64,000 nt of DNA from Sulfitobacter sp. HGT1 (lineage in GTDB: Bacteria; Pseudomonadota; Alphaproteobacteria; Rhodobacterales; Rhodobacteraceae). The position numbers and the translations under genes were made by a program. The notes under the pieces were generated by a model, which saw only the letters and a program-made list of their open reading frames with translations, had not been told where the DNA came from and did no database searches. Positions 1 to 8,362 of this stretch are shown one piece after another (position 1 is the stretch's first letter; each line of letters starts with the position of its first letter). Location: NCBI RefSeq assembly GCF_013282155.1, contig NZ_BLWI01000008.1, positions 310,001-374,000 of the forward strand. Reading direction: 5' to 3'.

Positions 1-1
1 A

Positions 2-748
2 AGGGCCGAACCCCGCAACATTCTGCCCGAAGAAAAGAACGTGTCGGGCTTTGTTTTCAAGGTTCAAGCCAACATGGACCCCAAGCACCGCGACCGCGTT
101 GCCTTTGTCCGGCTTGCCTCGGGGCATTTTACCCGCGGCATGAAACTGACCCATGTGCGGTCGAAAAAAGTCATGTCCGTCACCAACCCGGTAATGTTTC
201 TGGCCGCCGACCGCGAACTGGCCGAGGAAGCATGGGCCGGCGATATTATCGGTATTCCCAACCACGGCCAACTGCGCATCGGCGATACGTTGACCGAAGG
301 CGAAGCGCTCCGCGTGACCGGCATCCCGTCTTTTGCACCCGAATTGCTGCAAGGCGTGCGCGCAGGTGACCCGATGAAGTCAAAACATCTGGAAAAGGCG
401 CTGATGCAATTCGCCGAAGAAGGGGCCGCCAAGGTATTCAAACCCGCCATCGGGTCTGGCTTTGTTGTAGGCGTCGTCGGGCAATTGCAATTCGAGGTTC
501 TGGCCAGCCGGATCGAACTGGAATACGGCCTGCCCGTGCGGTTCGAACAATCGCAGTTCACTTCGGCGCGTTGGGTGAACGGTGACCGCCAAGCCGTTGA
601 TAAATTTACCGAAGCCAACAAACAGCACATCGCGCATGACCATGATGGCGACATCGTCTATCTGACGCGTTTGCAGTGGGATATCGACCGCGTCGACCGT
701 GACTATCCCGATGTGCGCCTGACCGCGACCAAGGAAATGATGGTCTAG
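2..748 (+). CDS. prfC: Peptide chain release factor 3, C-terminal part (partial, 5' end outside window)
   Basis: RF3 is a cytosolic translational GTPase that recycles RF1/RF2 from the ribosome after peptide release. The frame is open from base 2 and reads RAEPRNILPEEKNVSGFVFKVQ, so the apparent start at 41 (GTG) is internal. The segment NVSGFVFK-QANMDPKHRDR is the hallmark of the RF3 domain II start. The following residues include a beta-barrel domain and the domain III stretch VVGVVGQLQFEVL typical of RF3. The GTPase domain lies upstream of the window. The C-terminus KEMMV looks complete. The family assignment is very secure. The following gene starts 42 bases after the stop. Confidence 0.95.
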   Translation, partial: RAEPRNILPEEKNVSGFVFKVQANMDPKHRDRVAFVRLASGHFTRGMKLTHVRSKKVMSVTNPVMFLAADRELAEEAWAGDIIGIPNHGQLRIGDTLTEGEALRVTGIPSFAPELLQGVRAGDPMKSKHLEKALMQFAEEGAAKVFKPAIGSGFVVGVVGQLQFEVLASRIELEYGLPVRFEQSQFTSARWVNGDRQAVDKFTEANKQHIAHDHDGDIVYLTRLQWDIDRVDRDYPDVRLTATKEMMV

Positions 749-790
749 CTTTGGCTTGCCAGCGGCCTTTGAACACCGCAAACTTGCCCC

Positions 791-1735
791 ATGACTGATG
801 TGACATGGGGCATCGCCTCGACCATACTTGCGCCGACGCGCGACATCTTGCAGTTCGCCGCCTATCATCTGGCGGCGGGCGCGCATCGCATCTACATCTA
901 TCTGGATGCGCCAAATGCCGAAGCCCACGCCCTTCTGGATGCGCATCCGAAAATCCGTGTCACCACCTGTGACGACAAATACTGGAAGCAGCGCAAGCGC
1001 GACCGCCCCGATACCCATCAGGTGCGCCAAACCGCCAATGCCACCCACGCCTATAACCGCCGGACCGAGGTGGACTGGCTGATCCACATGGACGCCGACG
1101 AGTTTCTGGTCGCCGACCGCCCCATCGCCGATATTCTGGCCGAACGCCCCGCCGATCCGCCCGCCACCCGCATCCGCCCGATGGAGCAGCTTTCCGGCGC
1201 GCCATCAGCCTTTAAGGTTTTTGTGCCCAACGGCCCCGACCGCGCCCGCATCATTGCCGATCTTTATCCCACATACGGCGCATATCTTAAGGGCGGGTTT
1301 CTAAGCCATCTGGCAGGCAAGGTGTTCGTGCGCACAAATCTGCCGAATATCCATCTGCGTATTCACAACGTGTTTCAGGACGGCAAAATGCTGCCCTGCC
1401 ACGACCGGCAGGACGAAATTGATCTGGCCCATCTCCACGCAAAATCATGGGACGACTGGATTGCCGCCTACCGGTATCGCGTGGCCAAGGGCAGCTACCG
1501 CCCCGAACTTGGCCCCAACAAGCCTTATGAAAAAGGCGGATTGTCGATGAACGACCTGTTCCGGATGATCGAGGGCGAATCTGGCGAGCAAGGATTGCGC
1601 GCATTTTTTGACGAAGTCTGCGCCGATACCCCTGCCTTGCGCGCCCGTCTGACCGGTCACGGGCTCCTGCGCGAGGCAGACCTTGATCTAATGTCACATC
1701 TTGGCACTCATTTTCCCGATTTCACAGGCGTTTAG
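791..1735 (+). CDS. Glycosyltransferase family 2-like protein (Glyco_tranf_2_4 type)
   Basis: A 314-residue soluble protein of the type annotated in Rhodobacterales as glycosyltransferase family 2 (Glyco_tranf_2_4). It starts with WGIASTILAPTRDILQFAAYHLAAGAHRI-like residues, the usual N-terminus of this family. A central DWLIHMDADEFL at about residues 95-107 gives the DxD motif expected to bind the metal and nucleotide-sugar. A late LHAKSWDDWIAAYRYRVAKG segment is also typical. No signal peptide or membrane helix is visible. Acceptor and donor cannot be told from sequence; a role in surface polysaccharide is inference. The gene has no obvious functional link to prfC upstream or the helicase downstream. 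Confidence 0.8.
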   Translation: MTDVTWGIASTILAPTRDILQFAAYHLAAGAHRIYIYLDAPNAEAHALLDAHPKIRVTTCDDKYWKQRKRDRPDTHQVRQTANATHAYNRRTEVDWLIHMDADEFLVADRPIADILAERPADPPATRIRPMEQLSGAPSAFKVFVPNGPDRARIIADLYPTYGAYLKGGFLSHLAGKVFVRTNLPNIHLRIHNVFQDGKMLPCHDRQDEIDLAHLHAKSWDDWIAAYRYRVAKGSYRPELGPNKPYEKGGLSMNDLFRMIEGESGEQGLRAFFDEVCADTPALRARLTGHGLLREADLDLMSHLGTHFPDFTGV

Positions 1736-1851
1736 CGCATCCATTTGACCTGATGCAGAGTCTTTGTTAATGGGTGCTGAACATGTCGCGGAGACCCTCC
1801 GCCGCTTGGGCCATGCGGGCCGACATGAATGCTGCCGCGGGCCAAAATTTA

Positions 1852-1870
1852 TGTCCGCTATCATCGGACA
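1852..1870 (+). promoter_or_regulatory. Inverted repeat directly upstream of the DEAD-box helicase start
   Basis: TGTCCG-CTATCAT-CGGACA forms a perfect 6-bp stem with a 7-nt loop. It ends only 3 bases before the ATG at 1874 and covers the CGGA that is the only Shine-Dalgarno-like stretch. In the transcript it could mask the ribosome binding site. The function is inferred. Confidence 0.35.
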
Positions 1871-1873
1871 CAC

Positions 1874-3469
1874 ATGACAAAATTTTCTGATCTAAATCTG
1901 AACCCGAAAGTACTGAAAGCCATCGAAGAGGCCGGGTACGAAACTCCCACCCCAATTCAAGCGGGTGCCATTCCCCCTGCCCTTGAAGGCAAAGACGTTT
2001 TGGGCATCGCCCAGACCGGTACTGGCAAAACCGCCAGCTTTACCCTGCCCATGATCACCATGCTGGCCCGTGGCCGTGCCCGTGCACGTATGCCGCGCAG
2101 TCTGGTTTTGTGCCCCACACGCGAACTGGCCGCTCAGGTCGCCGAGAACTTTGACACCTATACAAAGCACCTGAAACTGACCAAAGCGCTGCTGATCGGT
2201 GGCGTGTCTTTTGGTGAGCAGGACAAGCTGATCGACAAGGGCGTCGACGTCTTGATTGCCACCCCCGGCCGGTTGATCGACCATTTCGAGCGTGGCAAAC
2301 TGATCTTGTCCGACGTAAAAATCATGGTCGTCGACGAAGCCGACCGTATGCTCGACATGGGTTTCATCCCTGACATCGAACGCATCTTCCAGATGACGCC
2401 GTTCACCCGTCAGACGCTGTTCTTCTCGGCCACCATGGCCCCAGAGATCGAGCGGATTACCAACACCTTCCTGTCGAACCCCACACGTGTCGAAGTCGCG
2501 CGTCAGGCCACCACAGGCGAGAACATCGAACAAGGCGTGCTGATGCTGACCGCGTCCCGCAAGGACCGCGAAGCAACGGAAAAACGCAAGGTCTTGCGTG
2601 CGCTGATCGATGCCGAAGGCGACAAATGCACCAACGCCATCATCTTTTGCAACCGCAAGATGGATGTGGACACCGTTGCCAAGTCGTTGAAAAAGCACGG
2701 TTATGACGCGGCACCGATCCATGGCGATCTGGACCAAAGCCAGCGCACCAAGACCCTTGACGGGTTCCGCAACGGCGAATTGCGCTTCCTTGTGGCGTCT
2801 GACGTTGCCGCACGCGGCCTTGATGTCCCGTCGGTGAGCCACGTTTATAACTTTGACGTGCCCTCCCATGCCGAAGACTATGTGCACCGCATTGGCCGTA
2901 CCGGCCGCGCCGGGCGCGATGGCAAAGCGATCATGATCTGCGTTCCGCGCGACGAAAAGAACCTCGCCGATGTCGAACGTCTGGTCCAGCGCGAGATCCC
3001 CCGGATCGAGAACCCGCTGGGTGACACCCCTGCGGCAAAGCCTGCCAAAGAAGCGGCCCAGGACGCCCCCAAGGCCGACAAGCCCGTTGCCAAGGATGCC
3101 GCACAAGACGAGGCACCAAAGTCAGAAAAGCCCAAGCGCACCCGGACCCGCAGCCGTAAAAAGCCCGAAACGGCAAAGGCTGAAACCGATACCGTCGCAG
3201 CTGACGCCCCGCAACCCGAGCCAAAGCCAGAGCAGCCAACACCAGAGGCAACGCCAGAGGTTAAGGCTGAAAAGCAGCCCGAACCCAAGGCAGCAGCCGC
3301 TGACGATAAACCGCAAGACGACAAGCAACAGCAAAACCGTCGTGGTGGCCGCGGAAACAACCGCAATGAAAACCGCAACCAGAACAACCGCAACGATAAT
3401 AAAATCGTCGGTCTGGGCGAACATACCCCCGAATTTATCGGCCTCAGCTTTGCCGAGCGCCGCGAATAA
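1874..3469 (+). CDS. DEAD-box ATP-dependent RNA helicase, RhlE-like, with long disordered C-tail
   Basis: An RNA-unwinding ATPase likely acting in ribosome assembly or RNA decay. All core motifs are present in order: F-Q motif TPIQ, motif I AQTGTGKT, Ia PTRELA, TPGRLID, motif II DEAD (VVDEADRML), motif III SAT, then RecA-2 motifs ARGLD and HRIGRTGRAG. The core ends near residue 383 of 531. The last ~148 residues are low-complexity: Ala/Pro/Lys/Glu-rich, then RRGGRGNNRN-type Arg/Asn/Gly repeats, then a short conserved-looking end (EHTPEFIGLSFAERRE), suiting RNA binding or condensation. An in-frame start exists at 1829, but family alignment favours MTKFSDLNLN at 1874. It is convergent with the RNase J gene. 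Confidence 0.93.
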   Translation: MTKFSDLNLNPKVLKAIEEAGYETPTPIQAGAIPPALEGKDVLGIAQTGTGKTASFTLPMITMLARGRARARMPRSLVLCPTRELAAQVAENFDTYTKHLKLTKALLIGGVSFGEQDKLIDKGVDVLIATPGRLIDHFERGKLILSDVKIMVVDEADRMLDMGFIPDIERIFQMTPFTRQTLFFSATMAPEIERITNTFLSNPTRVEVARQATTGENIEQGVLMLTASRKDREATEKRKVLRALIDAEGDKCTNAIIFCNRKMDVDTVAKSLKKHGYDAAPIHGDLDQSQRTKTLDGFRNGELRFLVASDVAARGLDVPSVSHVYNFDVPSHAEDYVHRIGRTGRAGRDGKAIMICVPRDEKNLADVERLVQREIPRIENPLGDTPAAKPAKEAAQDAPKADKPVAKDAAQDEAPKSEKPKRTRTRSRKKPETAKAETDTVAADAPQPEPKPEQPTPEATPEVKAEKQPEPKAAAADDKPQDDKQQQNRRGGRGNNRNENRNQNNRNDNKIVGLGEHTPEFIGLSFAERRE

Positions 3470-3490
3470 ATACCGGATCGTATTTCAAGG

Positions 3491-3526
3491 AAACGGGCGC
3501 AGGGGAAACCTTGCGCCCGTTTTCGT
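3491..3526 (+). terminator. Rho-independent terminator of the helicase gene
   Basis: AAACGGGCGCA (3491-3501) pairs with TGCGCCCGTTT (3512-3522) in an 11-bp stem with a 10-nt loop, and a T-rich tail follows. It lies 22 bases after the helicase stop codon. Confidence 0.85.
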
Positions 3527-3527
3527 T

Positions 3528-3573
3528 TCACCGCCCCCTGAAAATCTCACCGCCCCCTGCAAACTCACCGCCC
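3528..3573. repeat. Short direct repeat TCACCGCCC(CCTG), three copies
   Basis: TCACCGCCCCCTG occurs at 3528-3540 and 3547-3559, and a shortened TCACCGCCC at 3565-3573, spaced 19 and 18 bases apart. The repeats sit between the two convergent terminators. No function is evident. Confidence 0.5.
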
Positions 3574-3581
3574 ACCACAAA

Positions 3582-3618
3582 CAAAAACGCCGCGCAGATC
3601 CTTTGATCCACGCGGCGT
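3582..3618 (-). terminator. Rho-independent terminator of the rnj transcript
   Basis: Read on the minus strand, ACGCCGCG (3618-3611) pairs with CGCGGCGT (3594-3587), with an inner GATC/GATC pairing in the loop, and is followed by TTTTTGTTTG. It lies about 20 bases past the RNase J stop and probably ends the whole nuo-birA-coaX-rnj run. Confidence 0.8.
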
Positions 3619-3639
3619 AAATGCAGTATTTTCAGGCGA

Positions 3640-5307
3640 TCAGCTTAGACGGCTGACCACAATCGTGACTTCGGGCTTCTTGCCGATCTCGTCGTTGGCC
3701 GACTGACGCACGACACGTTTCAGACCGTCATGCAGCTTGTCATCATCGCGCAACGTCTTTGCATTGGCACGGCCAAGGAACTGAGCCAGGTCAGCCTCGA
3801 GGATTTCAACAAGCGACGATTTCGACCGGCCCTGTTCGGGCAGGCCCATGGCATCAACCCAAGGGTCGCCCAAGGCTTCGTCGTTTTCATCCATGATCAC
3901 GGTCACGGTCACATGCCCGTTCAGCGCCATACGGATACGGTCGCGCACGACCCCGTCCATCGCGCCGATCTGGGTCGATCCGTCCAGATAAGTGCGCCCG
4001 CTGTCGACATATTCCGCGACTTTGGGTTCATTGCCAGACAGGTCGATCATCATGCCGTTCACAGCCAGAACGCCCTTCATGCCCTTGGCATTGGCGATCT
4101 TCACATGCTCGCGCAGGTGACGGTGTTCGCCGTGCATCGGGATCAGGATCTGCGGCTTGACCACATCATGCAAAATCTCAAGGTCGGGACGGTTGGCGTG
4201 GCCCGACACGTGGTACAGGCCCGAACTGTCATCGACGATATCAACGCCCATCTCGGAGAATGCGTTAATCACCTTGATCACGCCGCGCTCGTTGCCCGGA
4301 ATGGTCTTGGACGAGAACAAGAACATATCCCCTTCCTTCATCTCAAGACCCATGTATTTGCCACGTGCCAGCTGCGCCGACGCCGCACGGCGTTCGCCCT
4401 GTGATCCGGTCACCAGCAGCATCAGGTTCTCGCGTGGCACGCCGCGCGCATCCTCGGGGCTGATCACCGCCGGAAAGTCCTTCATCACGCCGGTCTCAAG
4501 CGAGGCCTCGACCATCCGCTTCATCGCACGACCCAGCAGAACGACAGACCGCCCTGCCCGCTCGCCCGCATCCGCAAGGGTCTTCACCCGCGCCACGTTC
4601 GACGCAAATGTCGTTGCAACAACCATACCCTGGGCAGAGCCAAGCAGCTTTTCAATCTCTGGCCCGACAGTCGCTTCGGACCGGCCGGCGTTCTGCGAAA
4701 ACACGTTGGTACTGTCACAGATCAACGCCTTGACGCCACCCTTGGACACATCGGCCCAAACCTCGGGATCATAGGCTTCGCCCACACCCGGAGTCATGTC
4801 GATCTTGAAATCGCCCGAGTGGATCAAACGGTCGCCTGCCACGTCGATCACAAGGGATGACGATTCAGGGATCGAGTGGGACATCGGCAAAAAGCCGACC
4901 TTGAACGGACCAACGGTGGTCGTTGCAGGCCAGGGTGCCACAGTGGTGATCGCGTTATCAGGATGGTTGTATTCGCTCATCTTGCGCTTGGCGATGTTGG
5001 CGGTAAATTTCCGCGTATAGATCGGCGCACGCAAACGGTCATAGGTATGCGCAACCGCGCCCACGTGGTCTTCGTGCGCGTGGGTGATGAAAATGGCCTC
5101 AATCTGGTTGCGGCGTTCTTCCAGCCAGGCGATATCGGGGATGATCAAATCCACGCCGGGGCTGGTGTCCATGTCCGGGAACGCAACGCCAAGGTCGACC
5201 ACAATCAGTCGTTCCTTGCCAGGTTTCCCATAGCCATAAACATAGGCATTCATGCCAATTTCACCTGCCCCACCGAGGGGCAGATAGATCAATCTTTCGC
5301 TGCTCAT
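3640..5307 (-). CDS. rnj: Ribonuclease J
   Basis: A metallo-beta-lactamase/beta-CASP ribonuclease with 5'-3' exonuclease and endonuclease activity, used in rRNA maturation and mRNA turnover. Its 555 residues match the family length. The N-terminus LIYLPLGGAGEIGMN is diagnostic. The zinc motif THAHEDHVGAV is at about residues 75-85. A later beta-CASP stretch (SGHANRPDLEIL, IPMHGEHRHL) supplies further His ligands. It is the last gene of the minus-strand run; its start is 4 bases from the coaX stop, so translation is probably coupled. Placement behind nuo-birA-coaX is a gene order seen in other Rhodobacterales (from memory). Confidence 0.96.
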   Translation of the reverse strand: MSSERLIYLPLGGAGEIGMNAYVYGYGKPGKERLIVVDLGVAFPDMDTSPGVDLIIPDIAWLEERRNQIEAIFITHAHEDHVGAVAHTYDRLRAPIYTRKFTANIAKRKMSEYNHPDNAITTVAPWPATTTVGPFKVGFLPMSHSIPESSSLVIDVAGDRLIHSGDFKIDMTPGVGEAYDPEVWADVSKGGVKALICDSTNVFSQNAGRSEATVGPEIEKLLGSAQGMVVATTFASNVARVKTLADAGERAGRSVVLLGRAMKRMVEASLETGVMKDFPAVISPEDARGVPRENLMLLVTGSQGERRAASAQLARGKYMGLEMKEGDMFLFSSKTIPGNERGVIKVINAFSEMGVDIVDDSSGLYHVSGHANRPDLEILHDVVKPQILIPMHGEHRHLREHVKIANAKGMKGVLAVNGMMIDLSGNEPKVAEYVDSGRTYLDGSTQIGAMDGVVRDRIRMALNGHVTVTVIMDENDEALGDPWVDAMGLPEQGRSKSSLVEILEADLAQFLGRANAKTLRDDDKLHDGLKRVVRQSANDEIGKKPEVTIVVSRLS

Positions 5308-5311
5308 ATGA

Positions 5312-6085
5312 TTAAGCGGTGTCCTTGTTATAATTATAAATCACGGTCAAACCGTGCATTGTCAGATCATCTTGGTAGGAATCGAACAGGTCCACTGCCT
5401 GCTGAAACAACGGGGCCAGCCCGCCGGTGGCGATCACACGCATTTCGCGCTCACGCTCCGCCTTTATCCGCGCACATATCTCACGAACGAGCCCGACATA
5501 ACCCCAAAAAATACCTGATTGGATGCAGGCTACGGTATTTGTACCGATCACCGCCTGCGGTTTAGAGATATCCACATGAGGTAAGGCCGCCGCGGCATTA
5601 TGCAATGCCTCAAGACTAAGATTTACCCCCGGCGCAATCACCCCGCCGATATAGGCCCCGTCACTGGCCACCACATCAAAGGTGGTCGCAGTGCCGAAAT
5701 CCACCACAATCAGATCGCCGCCGAACAGATCAAACCCCGCAACGGTGTTGACCAACCGGTCCGGCCCCACGGCAGTGCCCGCATCAACGCGCACATCAAC
5801 GGGCAGCTTGCATTCGGGCTTGCCCACCACGATGGGGCGCGTGTTGAAATATCTGTCGGCCAGAACCCGCAGGTTGAACACCACCCGTGGCACGGTCGAA
5901 CTGATGATCACATCGGTGATATCCGCCTCGACCTTTTGAAATTTCATCAGCGTGCTCAGCCAGACGTAATACTGATCCGCCGTGCGCTGCCATTCGGTCG
6001 AGGTCCGCCAGGTGCCAATAAACTGCGTTCCGTCCCAAATGGAAAAAACCGTATTCGTATTGCCGCAATCAATCGCCAAAAGCAT
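5312..6085 (-). CDS. coaX: Type III pantothenate kinase
   Basis: Catalyses ATP-dependent phosphorylation of pantothenate, the first step of coenzyme A synthesis. The protein begins MLLAIDCGNTNTVFSIWDG, the type III ASKHA phosphate-binding loop, and contains DFGTATTFDVV near residue 130 and GGVIAPG. Its 257 residues match the family. A start 18 bases upstream (6103) is open, but the ATG at 6085 is preceded by AGGGAGGG at good spacing and gives the canonical N-terminus, so I chose it. It lies 21 bases after birA and is probably co-transcribed with birA and rnj. Confidence 0.95.
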   Translation of the reverse strand: MLLAIDCGNTNTVFSIWDGTQFIGTWRTSTEWQRTADQYYVWLSTLMKFQKVEADITDVIISSTVPRVVFNLRVLADRYFNTRPIVVGKPECKLPVDVRVDAGTAVGPDRLVNTVAGFDLFGGDLIVVDFGTATTFDVVASDGAYIGGVIAPGVNLSLEALHNAAAALPHVDISKPQAVIGTNTVACIQSGIFWGYVGLVREICARIKAEREREMRVIATGGLAPLFQQAVDLFDSYQDDLTMHGLTVIYNYNKDTA

Positions 6086-6106
6086 CGAACGGCCCTCCCT
6101 CACATC

Positions 6107-6889
6107 CTAGAAAAATACATCCGCCGCCGTGATCGGCACCCGCCCCTTGGGGGTGCGCAAGATCAGACTACCGTGTTCATCCACATCCTCAAATATCCCG
6201 CGTGTCTCGTCGCGCATGGTCCGCGCCACGATCACTTCGCCCAGACGGGCCGCATGGGCCAGCCAGGCGGTGCGGATCGGCGCAAAGCCAAAGGTCTGAA
6301 ACTGGGTTTCAAGCACGGCATATTCGCCAGCCAGCGCATCCAGAAACGCAGCGGGGGAAACAGATATGCCCGTTTCACCGATCACCGACACGGGGCGCAG
6401 GGCCCCCGCCTCCACCTGATCGGCACCGGGCGCATGGGCCAGGTTCACCCCGATCCCGATCGCCAGATGATCGCCGATATTCTCAAGCAAGATGCCCGCA
6501 ACCTTCCCACCATTCAGCAACACATCATTGGGCCACTTCAAGGCAAAGGCCCCCTCGTCCCCGGTCACCCGGACAAAGGCACGGCGCAAGGCCAGCGATG
6601 CGACAAAGCTGCGCAGCGCCGCGATCCCGGGGGCCTCGACGCGGCGCATCATCAATGTCCCTGCAAAATTACCCTTCGGTGTGGCCCATGACCGCCCGCG
6701 ACGCCCGCGCGCCGCCGTTTGTTCCTCGGCCAGAATCCAAAGCGGCCCGGTCAACTCTGGCGCACGCCGTGCCGCCTCGCTCAACGTGGAATCGATGCTC
6801 TCAAACACAAGACGCCCGTAACCATCCGGCCACGACGCGCCCTGCTTCTCTGGCTTGAAAATATCCCCGCCGGAGGCTCCCTCACGCAC
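6107..6889 (-). CDS. birA: Biotin--[acetyl-CoA-carboxylase] ligase, class I (no DNA-binding domain)
   Basis: Attaches biotin to the carboxyl-carrier lysine of biotin enzymes; the methylcrotonyl-CoA carboxylase in this window is a possible client. Motifs are GRRGRSWATPKGNFAG for biotinyl-AMP binding and KWPNDVLLNGGKVAGILLEN for the catalytic core. No N-terminal helix-turn-helix is present, so it is a monofunctional ligase rather than a repressor. The start is uncertain: there is no in-frame ATG before WPDGYGRLVF, and I chose GTG at 6889. TTG 6901, GTG 6898 or TTG 6967 are alternatives, and none has a clear ribosome site. A copy of the intergenic GCCTCCGGCGGG repeat is translated within the first residues, which is odd. 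Confidence 0.88.
   Translation of the reverse strand: MREGASGGDIFKPEKQGASWPDGYGRLVFESIDSTLSEAARRAPELTGPLWILAEEQTAARGRRGRSWATPKGNFAGTLMMRRVEAPGIAALRSFVASLALRRAFVRVTGDEGAFALKWPNDVLLNGGKVAGILLENIGDHLAIGIGVNLAHAPGADQVEAGALRPVSVIGETGISVSPAAFLDALAGEYAVLETQFQTFGFAPIRTAWLAHAARLGEVIVARTMRDETRGIFEDVDEHGSLILRTPKGRVPITAADVFF
6845..6882 (-). repeat. Dispersed GCCTCCGGCGGG element, copy A
   Basis: On the minus strand: GCCTCCGGCGGGGATATTTT followed by CAAGCCAGAGAAGCAGG. It is the same motif as other intergenic copies in this window (23402, 29134, 31797, 44241). Here it sits at the nuoN-birA junction and overlaps the predicted 5' end of birA. Confidence 0.6.
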
Positions 6890-6905
6890 GGGGCCCACCA
6901 ACCGA

Positions 6906-8351
6906 TCAGTTGACCAGTGTCGCCGCCGCCGTGATGGCAGCACCCTCGACACCGAACATATTGGCAATACCGACCACCATGATCACAGCCGACGCAATGA
7001 GGAAGCCTGTCAGCAAACCGCTTTTCCCGCCATCCAGCCTGTCGTCACCCTCTTCGCCGAAATACATCAAAAAGACGATGCGCAGGTAGTAATAGGCACC
7101 AATCGCCGAGGCGACAGCACTTGCGGCCACCAGCCAGATCAGCCCCGCGTCAACGCCGGCTTGCCACACGCCGAACTTGGCAAAGAAACCCAGCATCGGC
7201 GGCACACCGGCCAGCGAGAACAGCAACACCAGCAGCGCCAATGCCTTACCGGGCGCGCGTTTGGAGTACATGTTCAGCGCCGCAATATCCGTGACCGGCT
7301 GGCCGTCTTTCTCCATGCTCAGGATAAAGGCAAATGTACCGATATTCATCGTCACATAGATCGCCATATAGACCAGCATCGCCTTGACGCCCAGTTGGGT
7401 GCCAGCCGCCAGACCGATCAATGCATATCCCATGTGGGCAATCGACGAATACGCCATCAGACGTTTGATGTTGGTCTGGCCAATGGCAGCAATCGCACCA
7501 AGGAACATCGACAGAACCGACAGCAACGCGATGATCTGGCTCCATTCGGCGACAGCATTGCCAAAGGCGTCATGCATCACGCGGGCGAACAGCGCCATTG
7601 CAGCAACCTTGGGGGCTGTCGCGAAAAACGCGGTGACAGGGGTCGGCGACCCTTCGTAAACGTCGGGGGTCCACATGTGGAAGGGCACAGCCGAGACTTT
7701 GAACGCCAGACCGGACATCAGGAATACGATCCCGAACAGCAATCCGAGGGAGGTCTCACCCGTCTGCGCAACGGTCATGATGCCTGCGAATTGCGTGGTG
7801 CCCGCATAGCCGTACACAAGCGACGCGCCATACAGCAACATCCCCGAGGACAAGGCACCAAGTACGAAATACTTCAGGCCCGCTTCTGTTGATTTCAGGC
7901 TGTCACGGCGCAGGGACGCGACCACATACAAGGCCAGCGATTGCAGCTCGAGGCCCATGTAAAGCGACATCAGGTCGCCTGCACTGACCATCATCATCAT
8001 GCCCACAACGCTCAGGGCGACCAGAACCGGATATTCGAACCGCAGTAGGCCACGGCTTTTCATATAGGCCTCCGACATCGCCAGAACGGCAGCAGCGCTC
8101 AGCAGGATCGTCACCTTGGCAAAGCGGGCGAAGCCGTCTTCGATGAACAACCCGTTAAAGGCGATGCGTGTCTCGCCCGTGCCGGTCATCCCGATCCAGA
8201 TCGCCAGCAGCACCATCAGCCCCGCCGTCAGCCAGACCAGCAAGGACCCCGTCTTGTCTTTAGACGTATAGACCGCCCCCAGCAGTGCCAGGATCGCAAA
8301 AAGCGACAGCACGATTTCGGGCAGGATGACATTCAGATCAGCGGAAATCAT
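6906..8351 (-). CDS. nuoN: NADH-quinone oxidoreductase subunit N
   Basis: An antiporter-like membrane subunit of complex I that helps drive proton pumping. Its 481 residues are strongly hydrophobic with about 14 predicted membrane segments. The family signature covers residues around [25 protein letters not shown], with the lysines of the half-closed channels, and [17 protein letters not shown]. It is the last nuo gene. The start is 11 bases from the nuoM stop, and the end lies just before the birA region. The assignment is secure from both sequence and position. Confidence 0.97.
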   Translation of the reverse strand: MISADLNVILPEIVLSLFAILALLGAVYTSKDKTGSLLVWLTAGLMVLLAIWIGMTGTGETRIAFNGLFIEDGFARFAKVTILLSAAAVLAMSEAYMKSRGLLRFEYPVLVALSVVGMMMMVSAGDLMSLYMGLELQSLALYVVASLRRDSLKSTEAGLKYFVLGALSSGMLLYGASLVYGYAGTTQFAGIMTVAQTGETSLGLLFGIVFLMSGLAFKVSAVPFHMWTPDVYEGSPTPVTAFFATAPKVAAMALFARVMHDAFGNAVAEWSQIIALLSVLSMFLGAIAAIGQTNIKRLMAYSSIAHMGYALIGLAAGTQLGVKAMLVYMAIYVTMNIGTFAFILSMEKDGQPVTDIAALNMYSKRAPGKALALLVLLFSLAGVPPMLGFFAKFGVWQAGVDAGLIWLVAASAVASAIGAYYYLRIVFLMYFGEEGDDRLDGGKSGLLTGFLIASAVIMVVGIANMFGVEGAAITAAATLVN

Positions 8352-8362
8352 CGCGCGGTCCT

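Noticed and set aside
1892-3106. 404-residue open frame on the minus strand across the helicase gene
   Set aside because: It is antisense to a helicase gene with complete motifs; its product has no recognisable pattern. High GC makes long antisense frames common.
6107-6967. Full-length birA frame starting at TTG 6967
   Set aside because: It would overlap nuoN by about 60 bases and add residues unlike any BirA; a later GTG/TTG is more likely.
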